Assembly: GCA_905371595.1 (NCBI GenBank)
Contig: CAJPLU010000017.1
Location: 1-17,583, forward strand
DNA from: Candidatus Saccharimonadota bacterium
GTDB taxonomy: Bacteria; Patescibacteriota; Saccharimonadia; Saccharimonadales; Saccharimonadaceae
DNA length: 17,583 nucleotides
Direction of reading: 5' to 3'
Below are positions 1-6,235 of the stretch, in pieces. Within the stretch, counting starts at the first letter, position 1. The number at the start of each line of letters is the position of its first letter. Made by a program: the position numbers and the translations under genes. The notes under the pieces are model-generated. The model did not search any database. It had not been told where the DNA came from and saw only the letters and a list, made by a program, of their open reading frames with translations.

Positions 1-339
1 GCCAGCACTACCGCAGCGACACCTCCAACCGCCTCTCAACCAGCGCAGCCAGAACCAGCAATCACTCCTACTGCACCAGCGTCGACTATACCTCACATAA
101 TGCCAGGCCCAGCTGCAGTTGCTACGCCAATCAGTAATATGACCACATCAGCAGGGGGCGCTTTGAATAATCCTTCCGCGCAGCCTGCGCTTAATACCAC
201 ACCGCCAGCTGCACCAGCTATACTAGCACCAAACACTAGCACACCAGAGCCAGCTGCACCATCAGCAGCACCAGCCTCTTCCGATGAAGCCGGGTTAAAG
301 TTTGAAGAAACCGCAATTTCCTCAAGCCAACCAAAATAA
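1..339 (+). CDS. C-terminal tail of a Pro/Ala/Thr-rich protein (partial, 5' end outside window)
   Basis: The frame is open from base 1 to a TAA at 337-339, giving 112 residues of the C-terminus of a longer protein. The segment is low complexity, dominated by Pro, Ala, Thr and Ser, with repeated Pro-Ala-Ala-Pro and Ala-Ala-Pro-Ala patterns (for example PAAPSAAPASS near the end). There is no recognisable domain, so it is probably a disordered tail. It is followed 7 nt later by an RluB-type gene. In many bacteria the gene before rluB is scpB, encoding the condensin-associated protein ScpB, so an extended ScpB tail is a reasonable guess. That rests on gene order only; nothing in the visible residues proves it. 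An internal ATG at 100 is not a convincing start because the frame is open upstream of it. Confidence 0.6.
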   Translation, partial: ASTTAATPPTASQPAQPEPAITPTAPASTIPHIMPGPAAVATPISNMTTSAGGALNNPSAQPALNTTPPAAPAILAPNTSTPEPAAPSAAPASSDEAGLKFEETAISSSQPK

Positions 340-346
340 TCGTCTT

Positions 347-1060
347 ATGGTAAGCCAAAAATCAGCTAGTGGCACCGAAACGATTCGCCTCAATAAGTTT
401 CTCGCGATCCAACTTGGCATCTCGCGGCGCGAAGCCGACAATCTCATCTCGACAGATACCGTCACTATTAACGGCGAGCTAGCGACGCTTGGCACTCGTC
501 TATCGCCAACTGACACTGTCAAAGTCGCGGGCCGCGACATCAGCTCTCATGCTATCCAGAAAGTATACATAGCTCTCAACAAACCAGTCGGTTATGTTTG
601 CTCGCGGCGCCAGCAGGGCCACGCGCCGACAATTTATTCACTATTGCCGCGCGATTTGCATCGTCTCAAGCCAGTCGGCCGCCTTGACAAGGATAGTTCT
701 GGCTTGATTCTGTTGACCAACGACGGCGATTTTGCTCACCGCATGACCCACCCAAGTTTTCGCAAGACTAAAATTTACAAAGTCCGCCTCGACCGGCCGC
801 TTGAGCCGCTACACCAGCAGATGATTAGCGATTTTGGCGTCAACCTCGAGGACGGCCGCAGCCAGCTGGCTCTAGAGCGCCTCGACGATAGCCGCCTCAA
901 CTGGCAAGTCATCATGAGCGAAGGCCGTAACCGCCAAATCCGTCGCACCTTTGCCGCGCTCGGTTACACCGTCGTGCGACTGCACCGCGTACAATTCGGC
1001 AATTATTCGCTTGGCAACATGAAACAAGGGGAGTGGCAAAGCATTTCCGCAACATGCTGA
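347..1060 (+). CDS. rluB: Pseudouridine synthase, RsuA/RluB/RluE/RluF family
   Basis: Predicted 237-residue rRNA pseudouridine synthase, which isomerises a specific uridine in ribosomal RNA. Residues about 13-60 form an S4 RNA-binding domain (IRLNKFLAIQLGISRREAD). The catalytic motif GRLDKDSSGLILLTNDGD follows at about 111-128, with the presumed nucleophile Asp114. The family's C-terminal motif EGRNRQIRRTFAALGY precedes an RLHR motif. I start the gene at ATG 347. A TTG at 302 would extend it, but that would overlap the upstream frame by 38 nt, while ATG 347 lies just after the upstream stop. The short spacing suggests co-transcription with the preceding gene. Length and motifs are normal. The family is certain; the exact target (RluB-like 23S or RsuA-like 16S) cannot be settled from sequence alone, and rluB is preferred from its place before der. 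Confidence 0.9.
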   Translation: MVSQKSASGTETIRLNKFLAIQLGISRREADNLISTDTVTINGELATLGTRLSPTDTVKVAGRDISSHAIQKVYIALNKPVGYVCSRRQQGHAPTIYSLLPRDLHRLKPVGRLDKDSSGLILLTNDGDFAHRMTHPSFRKTKIYKVRLDRPLEPLHQQMISDFGVNLEDGRSQLALERLDDSRLNWQVIMSEGRNRQIRRTFAALGYTVVRLHRVQFGNYSLGNMKQGEWQSISATC

Positions 1061-1156
1061 TACAACATTACTATCGACACTGCATAACACCATTTCAATC
1101 GGCTTATTATAAATTCTGCTATACCGCTAGCGCTCGCCAAATCAACTCACCTCTGT

Positions 1157-1162
1157 TATAAT
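1157..1162 (+). promoter_or_regulatory. -10 box for der
   Basis: A perfect TATAAT ends 10 nt before the der ATG. There is no Shine-Dalgarno between them, so transcription would begin only a few bases upstream of the start codon. I see no good -35 at the standard distance. The same TATAAT-close-to-ATG arrangement recurs at several host genes in this window, which supports it. Confidence 0.6.
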
Positions 1163-1172
1163 TAAGTTAATT

Positions 1173-2576
1173 ATGGCAACCAAACTTCCTACCGTCGCTA
1201 TTATCGGCCGTGCCAATGCTGGTAAAAGTTCGCTATTCAACCGCATCATGCGCTCGCAGCAAGCCATTGTTGCCCGCGAAGCCGGCACTACTCGCGACAA
1301 CGTCATCGGCAAAGCGTCCTATCAAGGCCGTGAATTTTGGCTAGTTGATACCGCCGGCCTCAAGCCCGCCGAGGACGAATTCGAAGCCAGCATCCAAGAC
1401 CAAATCACCGAGGCCGCCGAAGCCGCCGACGTCATTCTCGTGGTCGTCGACAGTACCAAATACCCTAGCGACGAAGACCGCCGCGTCGCCAAAACTGCCC
1501 TAAAGAGCCGCAAACCCGTCATTCTCATCACTAACAAAATCGATCTGAAAGGCAACCTACCCAACAGCGAATTCTTACGCCTCGGTATCAAGTCGATCAT
1601 TCGCACCTCTGCCGAACACAACTCTGGCATCGCCGACATCCTTAGCGAAATTTGCCAGCACATTCCCGCCAAACAACAAGCCGAGCCCAGCGAAACTCTC
1701 AAAATCGCCCTTATCGGCCGGCCAAACGTCGGCAAGTCTAGTCTGTTTAATACGCTAGCCGGCAAGCAGCAAGCCATCGTTGCCAGCCGCGCCGGCACCA
1801 CCCGCGATGTCAACCGCGTCCGCCTGCAATACCACGGGCAAGCGATCGAACTGCTCGACACCGCTGGCATCCGCCGCCAAGGTAAGCAAGAGGTCGGTAT
1901 CGAGAAGTTTAGCGTCTTGCGCACCCTCGCAGCCATTGAAGAGGCTGATATCTGCTTTTTGCTAATGGATGTCAATGAGCTGAGCACCGCCCTAGACCAA
2001 AAGCTAGCTGGCATTATCGCCGAAGCAGGCAAGGGGCTAGCCATCGTCGTTAGTAAATGGGACATCGCTCTCGGCAAAGATGCCTACACCCGTGACGCGC
2101 TGGCGCCAAAGATTTCGGCGCAATTCGACTTTACGCCGTGGGCACCATTGATTTTCACTAGCTCGGTCACCGGCCAGAATGTTGCTAAATTATTCGATTT
2201 AGCCCTCAGTATCAATGCGCACCGCCAGCAAAAAACTACTACTCGTAAGCTTAACGATCTCCTGCAGCAATCAATTCAAAAGCATCCGCCAGCCGGCCTG
2301 AAAAACACCCACCCGAAGCTGCGCTACATCGTACAAACCGATACCAATCCGCCGTGGTTCGTCATTTACGGCAGCAATTTGAAGTTCGTCCATTGGAGCT
2401 ACAAGCGTTATCTAGAGCGCCAAATTCGCGATGTTTTCGATTACACTGGCACGCCGATTAAATTATCTTTCCGCGACGAGAAGCAGCTCAAAGCCAACCG
2501 CGAACGCGTCGCCCGCGGCCTAGCGCCGGTCACTAAAGCCTACAAACAAGCCAAAAACGCCGAAAAATATCTATAA
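1173..2576 (+). CDS. der: Ribosome-assembly GTPase Der (EngA)
   Basis: 467-residue protein with two tandem GTPase domains and a C-terminal KH-like domain, the diagnostic architecture of Der/EngA, which acts in maturation of the 50S ribosomal subunit. First G domain: P-loop GRANAGKS (12-19), DTAGL, NKID. Second: GRPNVGKS (182-189), DTAGI, and a G4 motif written SKWD rather than the usual NKWD. The C-terminal region contains the PHPKLRYIVQT-like strand (here THPKLRYIVQT) and the WFVIYGSN segment typical of the KH-like domain. The first P-loop has Ala-Ala in place of the usual Pro-Val, a mild variation. Length is normal. The start follows a TATAAT box directly. The gene lies downstream of the pseudouridine synthase but appears to have its own promoter. 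Confidence 0.97.
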   Translation: MATKLPTVAIIGRANAGKSSLFNRIMRSQQAIVAREAGTTRDNVIGKASYQGREFWLVDTAGLKPAEDEFEASIQDQITEAAEAADVILVVVDSTKYPSDEDRRVAKTALKSRKPVILITNKIDLKGNLPNSEFLRLGIKSIIRTSAEHNSGIADILSEICQHIPAKQQAEPSETLKIALIGRPNVGKSSLFNTLAGKQQAIVASRAGTTRDVNRVRLQYHGQAIELLDTAGIRRQGKQEVGIEKFSVLRTLAAIEEADICFLLMDVNELSTALDQKLAGIIAEAGKGLAIVVSKWDIALGKDAYTRDALAPKISAQFDFTPWAPLIFTSSVTGQNVAKLFDLALSINAHRQQKTTTRKLNDLLQQSIQKHPPAGLKNTHPKLRYIVQTDTNPPWFVIYGSNLKFVHWSYKRYLERQIRDVFDYTGTPIKLSFRDEKQLKANRERVARGLAPVTKAYKQAKNAEKYL

Positions 2577-2599
2577 AACCACATTTTTGACAAAACCCC

Positions 2600-2628
2600 T
2601 TGATGTTTTGTTCTATTAGATATATATA
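2600..2628 (+). promoter_or_regulatory. Probable promoter of the first atypical cassette
   Basis: A TTGATG (2600-2605) is spaced 17 nt from TATATA (2623-2628), which is part of a run of about ten TA units at 2620-2637. A perfect TTGACA also occurs at 2587-2592, and further TTGAC-type elements lie at about 2647, 2658 and 2692. The exact -35/-10 pair cannot be fixed because of the TA repeat. The TA tract followed by AGCTTTT closely resembles the promoter of the second cassette at 14216-14257. Confidence 0.5.
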
Positions 2629-2639
2629 TATATATATTA

Positions 2640-2845
2640 GCTTTTGTTGACAGATGTTTGACGTTTTGTCCAAAAGTGTTTTTTGACAAGCAGTTGAGAA
2701 TAGAGCAAGGTGAGATTTTATGGCGTTATTTTAGCGGAGGCAAAATAGTGTCGTGAAACCTCATCTTGCTTACACGCCATCCGGGCGTCGAGCAGTGTTT
2801 TTATAAAACACGGACATTCCGTCCGGGTGAGGAGAGAGACTCGTC
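2640..2845 (+). ncRNA. Hairpin-rich 5' leader of the 2846-3256 gene
   Basis: Roughly 200 nt of probable untranslated leader with five predicted stems. An outer stem pairs 2705-2714 with 2760-2769 (10 bp, one G-U). It encloses a stem 2727-2735/2740-2747 with a GGAG loop and one bulged A. Next come ACGCC/GGCGT (2774-2778/2784-2788), GTGTTTT/AAAACAC (2795-2801/2805-2811) and CGGAC/GTCCG (2811-2815/2821-2825). A purine-rich Shine-Dalgarno, GAGGAG at 2829-2834, precedes the ATG by 11 nt. The leader could be a cis-regulatory RNA or a stabilising structure; I recognise no known riboswitch class. Confidence 0.5.
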
Positions 2846-3256
2846 ATGAGCCACAGTTACAAGGAGACGTCAGAACTGGGGAAGGGCTTCGTGCTCTTTC
2901 TCGTATTGATCATCATTGCCGTCTTCGGGCTTCACGCCTGTACGACCTCGCTGGCGCAGGGAAACCAGCACACGGAGATCGTCACTGTGTGTGACAAGGG
3001 TTCCGTCCAGACGGGGAGCGGCGATAGCCGCTCCCACGAGTACAGAGTGTATACCTCTGGTCAGACGTATACAGTGACGGATTACTACGGGTCCGAGGGA
3101 ACGAGGTTTAACAGCGCGGACCTGTATGGAAAGATCCAGGTCGGTAAGACTTACATCATTAAGTCTTACGGGTACAGGGTACCTTGGGCATCGTCTTTCT
3201 GGAACATCACAGAAATCACCCAGACAGACCGAAAGCCCACCGGCACCTGCGGCTGA
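2846..3256 (+). CDS. Small membrane-anchored or secreted protein of unknown function
   Basis: 136 residues, not recognised. Residues about 13-32 are a strongly hydrophobic segment (FVLFLVLIIIAVFGL), followed by His-Ala-Cys: an uncleaved anchor or a weak lipoprotein-like signal. The rest is Ser/Thr/Tyr/Gly-rich and predicted to face outside the cytoplasm, with polar beta-prone stretches such as EYRVYTSGQTYTVTDYYG and two further Cys (about 49 and 135) that could pair. Unlike neighbouring genes it has a long structured leader and a clear Shine-Dalgarno. It also uses AAG almost exclusively for Lys, whereas der uses many AAA codons. These signs suggest horizontal acquisition, for example from a phage or plasmid. 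A hammerhead ribozyme lies in its 3' region. No function is assigned. Confidence 0.75.
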   Translation: MSHSYKETSELGKGFVLFLVLIIIAVFGLHACTTSLAQGNQHTEIVTVCDKGSVQTGSGDSRSHEYRVYTSGQTYTVTDYYGSEGTRFNSADLYGKIQVGKTYIIKSYGYRVPWASSFWNITEITQTDRKPTGTCG

Positions 3257-3271
3257 ATCGCGACTGGCAAG

Positions 3272-3291
3272 CCGCCGAGAATCCTTGGCGG
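3272..3291 (+). other. Hairpin in the 3' region of the first cassette
   Basis: CCGCCGAG pairs with the downstream CTTGGCGG (8 bp including one G-U) around a 4-nt AATC loop, 16 nt after the stop codon. No T tract follows, so it is not a standard intrinsic terminator. It sits between the gene and the hammerhead ribozyme and could protect the mRNA 3' end. Confidence 0.5.
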
Positions 3292-3326
3292 TCCTCTCTC
3301 CGCCGCCTATTATTCTCCTGCTTGTC

Positions 3327-3383
3327 AGTTCGCTCCATAGATGCGTGTCTATGCTGACGAGTCGGAAACGACGAAAGCGAACT
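3327..3383 (+). ncRNA. Type III hammerhead self-cleaving ribozyme
   Basis: All conserved hammerhead core elements occur in order. Stem III strand AGTTCGCT (3327-3334) supplies U16.1 and is followed by C17 at 3335. Stem I is CATAGA/TCTATG (3336-3341/3348-3353) with loop TGCGTG. The core CTGACGA is at 3354-3360. Stem II is GTCG/CGAC (3361-3364/3369-3372) with a GAAA tetraloop. The core GAA is at 3373-3375, and stem III closes with AGCGAACT (3376-3383), its first A pairing with U16.1. The conserved G10.1-C11.1 and C1.1-G2.1 pairs are present. Cleavage is predicted between 3335 and 3336. Stem III is the open helix, so the topology is type III. Three further T residues follow (3384-3386), so the element might also help terminate transcription. 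Expected effect: release of the upstream gene's RNA with a 2',3'-cyclic phosphate end. Confidence 0.93.
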
Positions 3384-3384
3384 T

Positions 3385-4353
3385 TTATCCAAACATCACT
3401 AGTTGCGCCGCCAAGGCTTCGCGCGTAATTTCATCCGCTCGTTTGCCGATGAGCACGATTTTTGCCGCCTCCTCAGGCTTGGCATTAGTTAGCTGAATCT
3501 GCTGCTCGGTCGCCTCCACATGCTGGCGCGCGCCGTTGTCACTAATAAAGCAGCCTTTCATTCGCCGCAGGCCATACGCCGCAAATAATTCCGGCCATAT
3601 TTTTTCTAAAATCGCTGCCGTAATTTTCATGCCTGAAACGTCCAGCACGGCGTACGTCGGATTATCCGGCACCGCTAGCTCGCCGTCATACGTATCAAAA
3701 AACGCCAGCAGCCCCGACGGCGTGGTGATTTTACTGAGGTCAAACCGACCGTGTGGGGCGCTCAGCACCTTGGCATAGGGCAGGGCGCGGCGCTTTGCTT
3801 CGTACTCCACCCGTTCGCTATCGTTCAATAAATCTTCCTTAGTCACTAAAATCACGTCTGCTGCTTGTAGCTCAACTTCGTGCGCTGGCTCAATCCCGCG
3901 CAAAATCTCGTGCGCGTCGATCACGTAAAAACTCTGCATCAATTCGTACTTATTGAAGATTTGTGCATTTATCAATTTCTCGACCAAGTTCATCGTTCGC
4001 GCCACGCCCGTCGCCTCAATAAACACTGGCGCTGGAGAATTCCGGCAAAAGTCCAGCAGCATCCGCGTCAGCGCATGTTTCGACGAGCAGCAGACACAGT
4101 CGCCAGCCAACGTCGTCACCATCTCTGCCAATCCCTCCAGCCGATAGCCGTCGACATTTTCATTGGCGTATTCATTTTCAATCACCCGCGCACCCTTATA
4201 GTCACTTTGTTGCAATAAGAATTCCAACACGCTGGTCTTGCCGGAACCCAGCGAGCCGTTCACTAAATAAAGCGGTACTTTGTCAATAACCGCCCGCGCT
4301 TCGTCAAATGCCGCATTAACACTAAATTCCAAATCATCATCGCGTTTCGCCAT
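3385..4353 (-). CDS. COG0523 (CobW/ZNG-type) G3E GTPase, paralogue 1
   Basis: 322-residue GTPase of the G3E family, whose COG0523 members are linked to metal insertion or allocation, often zinc. Walker A is GSLGSGKT (33-40). The switch region IENEYANENVD follows (about 58-68). A CVCC motif (86-89) matches the CxCC metal-binding signature. IEATGVA (about 112-118) and TKED (171-174) stand for the Walker B-proximal and base-recognition motifs. The C-terminal half resembles a CobW_C domain. ATG 4353 is preferred to an in-frame ATG at 4380, because the bases between encode a -10 box (TATAAT) 6 nt upstream of ATG 4353. The gene is divergent from pth. A related paralogue sits at 8521-9420. The metal and client protein cannot be read from sequence. 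No TTGCAA-type operator lies in its promoter. Confidence 0.88.
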   Translation of the reverse strand: MAKRDDDLEFSVNAAFDEARAVIDKVPLYLVNGSLGSGKTSVLEFLLQQSDYKGARVIENEYANENVDGYRLEGLAEMVTTLAGDCVCCSSKHALTRMLLDFCRNSPAPVFIEATGVARTMNLVEKLINAQIFNKYELMQSFYVIDAHEILRGIEPAHEVELQAADVILVTKEDLLNDSERVEYEAKRRALPYAKVLSAPHGRFDLSKITTPSGLLAFFDTYDGELAVPDNPTYAVLDVSGMKITAAILEKIWPELFAAYGLRRMKGCFISDNGARQHVEATEQQIQLTNAKPEEAAKIVLIGKRADEITREALAAQLVMFG

Positions 4354-4359
4354 ACATCT

Positions 4360-4391
4360 ATTATACGTCATCACAGCCAAGGTGCTATACT
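4360..4391. promoter_or_regulatory. Divergent -10 boxes for the CobW-type gene and pth
   Basis: On the - strand TATAAT (4365-4360) lies 6 nt before the ATG at 4353. On the + strand TATACT (4386-4391) lies 6 nt before the pth ATG at 4398. Both predict leaderless transcripts. The whole spacer is 44 nt, so the two promoters overlap. The -35 elements are weak. Confidence 0.6.
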
Positions 4392-4397
4392 AAGGCT

Positions 4398-4958
4398 ATG
4401 AAAGTCATCCTGGCCCTTGGCAATCCTGGCGAAAAGTACGTTCACACGCGGCATAATGCTGGTTTTTTAGTAATTGACCAATTGGCGGCGGAGCAGGGTG
4501 TACAATTTAGCAATAAGCCAAAATTCTCGGCGGATATTGCCGAATTGAATATGTCTGGAGAAAAAATTCTCCTCGTCAAGCCGACCACTTACTATAACGA
4601 CTCCGGTATCGCCGCGCGGGCGATTTTAGATTTTTATAAGCTGACGCTTGATGATGTACTGATTATTCACGACGACACGGCGCTTGATTTTGGCAAGATC
4701 CGCGTCCGCAAGGGCGGCCGCGACGCTGGCAGCAACGGTTTGAAATCGCTTCATGCTCACATTGGCTCCGACTTTTGGCATATTCGTATCGGTACCGACA
4801 ACTTACTGCGACGGCAAATCGGCGACGTTGATTTCGTCCTCAGCAAATTTAACGCCGACGAGCAAAAAATCCTCCTCGATTGGACGATTCCCGAAGCAAT
4901 CAAGCTAATCGGCACATTTCTTGATGATACTATCGAACCGCTCAGCGTCAAGCTCTAG
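4398..4958 (+). CDS. pth: Peptidyl-tRNA hydrolase
   Basis: 186-residue enzyme that cleaves peptidyl-tRNA dropped by stalled ribosomes, recycling tRNA in the cytosol. The N-terminus carries the family signature GNPGEKYVHTRHNAGF, with Asn9 and the catalytic His19. HDDTALDFGKIRVRKGGRDAGSNGLKS provides the HDD motif with the conserved Asp and the GSNGLKS loop with the conserved Asn. HIRIGTDN replaces the usual RIGIG-type segment. Length is typical. The start follows TATACT by 6 nt without a Shine-Dalgarno. It lies within a metal-homeostasis neighbourhood, with no evident functional link. Confidence 0.97.
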   Translation: MKVILALGNPGEKYVHTRHNAGFLVIDQLAAEQGVQFSNKPKFSADIAELNMSGEKILLVKPTTYYNDSGIAARAILDFYKLTLDDVLIIHDDTALDFGKIRVRKGGRDAGSNGLKSLHAHIGSDFWHIRIGTDNLLRRQIGDVDFVLSKFNADEQKILLDWTIPEAIKLIGTFLDDTIEPLSVKL

Positions 4959-5002
4959 TCCCCGGCACATCGCTACGCCATTACGCCTGCGAAATTAAAA
5001 AT

Positions 5003-5029
5003 GCTTATTGCAACAATGTCGCAATAAGC
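5003..5029 (-). terminator. Near-perfect palindrome, probable terminator of the DUF475 gene
   Basis: Arms GCTTATTGC and GCAATAAGC flank a 9-nt centre (ACAATGT-like) that is itself nearly symmetric, so only one base pair breaks the dyad. It lies between the convergent pth and DUF475 genes. Read on the - strand the hairpin is followed by ATTTTTAATTT, as expected of an intrinsic terminator for the DUF475 gene. No T tract follows on the + strand. Its centre also matches the TTGCAACAATG sequence seen at 6405, 8911 and 11423, so an operator role cannot be excluded. Confidence 0.55.
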
Positions 5030-5070
5030 AAGCAATGCTGCCCAAAACGAAAAACCCCGAGTACCAGCAA

Positions 5071-6192
5071 CTACTGCCGCTTCCGCGGCACAATCCTCGC
5101 CGCGCCGTGCTTCAGCCGCCGCTCAGCATTATGTAATTTCGCTGCGGCTGCTTCTTGCAAATTAATCGCTCGCGCTTCCAGCATACTGCTGCCAACCGCC
5201 AAGCTCACAAACAGCAAACCCAAGCCGCCCGTCGCCCATTCCGGCAGCTCCAGATGAAACAGCTTGGCGATCATCATCATACCCAGCGCCATAATCGCCC
5301 AGTGCGCGCCATTTTCCAGATATTTATATTTGCTGAGCATGCCCGTCCGCAGCAAATACACCGTCAGCGACCGCACCCAAATCGCGCCGGCACCCAGGCC
5401 CGCCACAATCAGCAGCACACTGCTGGTGATAGCAAACGCACCGATGACGCCGTCGAAGCTGAAACTGGCATCCAGCACCTCCAGATAGAGCAGGCTGGCG
5501 AAGGCTGCCCAGCCAACCTTGACCTTAGCTGACTTGGCGTCGTCCTCGTGAAAGAATGAGCCGAACAATTCCAGCCCGATATGCAATATAATTCCCAACA
5601 CCGACGAAATCAGCACCAGCGCCCGATGCGGCGGCTCAACCGTGAAATACAGCACCGCTGCCACGCTAAGCATCAAACACACCTTGAAATTCTCAAACCG
5701 CCCAGCCTTGGCCAGCCACGGCTCGACATGCCGCATCCAATGTACGCGCTTGTTATAATCAATGAAATAACTGAGGCCAATCATAATCAGAAACGCGCCG
5801 CCAAAGGCATCAATCATCGGCGAGGCTTCGTGCAAAATATGCCCGTATTCCGCCGGTCTATTCAGCGCCAAATCAACCACTTCCATAAATCCATGACCGC
5901 TCGCCACCATCACGATGATGATTGGCAGCACGAACCGCACCACGAACACCGCCACGAAAATTCCAACCGTCAAGAATACCTTCTGCCAAACCTGGCTCAT
6001 GCCAGCCAGCACCTTGCTGTTAATCACCGCGTTATCAAAGCTAAAGGTAACTTCCAGCACTACCAAAATTGCAAACAACCACAAGCCGCTCGCGCCGAAA
6101 TGACCGAAAATCAACCCGCCCAACGCCAGCGTCAACAACGCCGAAAACCAAAAAATCCGAAATGGGTGATGCGAGTGCCAGAGATGTTTCAT
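5071..6192 (-). CDS. DUF475 membrane protein, TerC superfamily
   Basis: 373-residue polytopic membrane protein. Two internally related motifs mark the TerC/DUF475 superfamily: LEVTFSFDNAVIN (about 46-58, with Glu47, Asp53, Asn54) and LEVLDASFSFDGVIGAF (about 247-263, with Glu248, Asp257). These acidic and polar membrane residues are thought to handle metal ions. Around nine hydrophobic segments are apparent, followed by a basic C-terminal tail (about 345-373). TerC proteins were first tied to tellurite resistance and more recently to manganese export and metalation of secreted enzymes; the DUF475 branch is less studied. A TATACT box 8 nt upstream of the ATG suggests a leaderless mRNA. It sits between pth and the permease pair, so a part in metal ion homeostasis fits, but this is inference. 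Confidence 0.88.
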   Translation of the reverse strand: MKHLWHSHHPFRIFWFSALLTLALGGLIFGHFGASGLWLFAILVVLEVTFSFDNAVINSKVLAGMSQVWQKVFLTVGIFVAVFVVRFVLPIIIVMVASGHGFMEVVDLALNRPAEYGHILHEASPMIDAFGGAFLIMIGLSYFIDYNKRVHWMRHVEPWLAKAGRFENFKVCLMLSVAAVLYFTVEPPHRALVLISSVLGIILHIGLELFGSFFHEDDAKSAKVKVGWAAFASLLYLEVLDASFSFDGVIGAFAITSSVLLIVAGLGAGAIWVRSLTVYLLRTGMLSKYKYLENGAHWAIMALGMMMIAKLFHLELPEWATGGLGLLFVSLAVGSSMLEARAINLQEAAAAKLHNAERRLKHGAARIVPRKRQ

Positions 6193-6200
6193 ATTGATTT

Positions 6201-6227
6201 AGTATAGCACAAGCTTACTGTTATAAT
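6201..6227. promoter_or_regulatory. Divergent -10 boxes for the DUF475 gene and the UPF0718 permease
   Basis: On the - strand TATACT (6206-6201) ends 8 nt before the DUF475 ATG. On the + strand a perfect TATAAT (6222-6227) ends 8 nt before the permease ATG. Neither gene has a Shine-Dalgarno here. The spacer is only 43 nt and contains no TTGCAA-type inverted repeat. Confidence 0.6.
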
Positions 6228-6235
6228 TTATAAGT

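Noticed and set aside
1322..2077. Long open frame antisense to der
   Set aside because: It is Ser/Arg-rich, has no homology I recognise, and is a shadow of the strongly supported Der frame.
2620..2637. TA repeat as a replication origin or CRISPR-like repeat
   Set aside because: It is a simple TA tract at a promoter. No repeat-spacer pattern, DnaA box cluster or associated genes are present.
5581..6207. Long + strand frame antisense to the DUF475 gene
   Set aside because: It is Gln/His/Arg-rich with no domain, and mirrors a membrane-protein gene with clear family motifs on the other strand.
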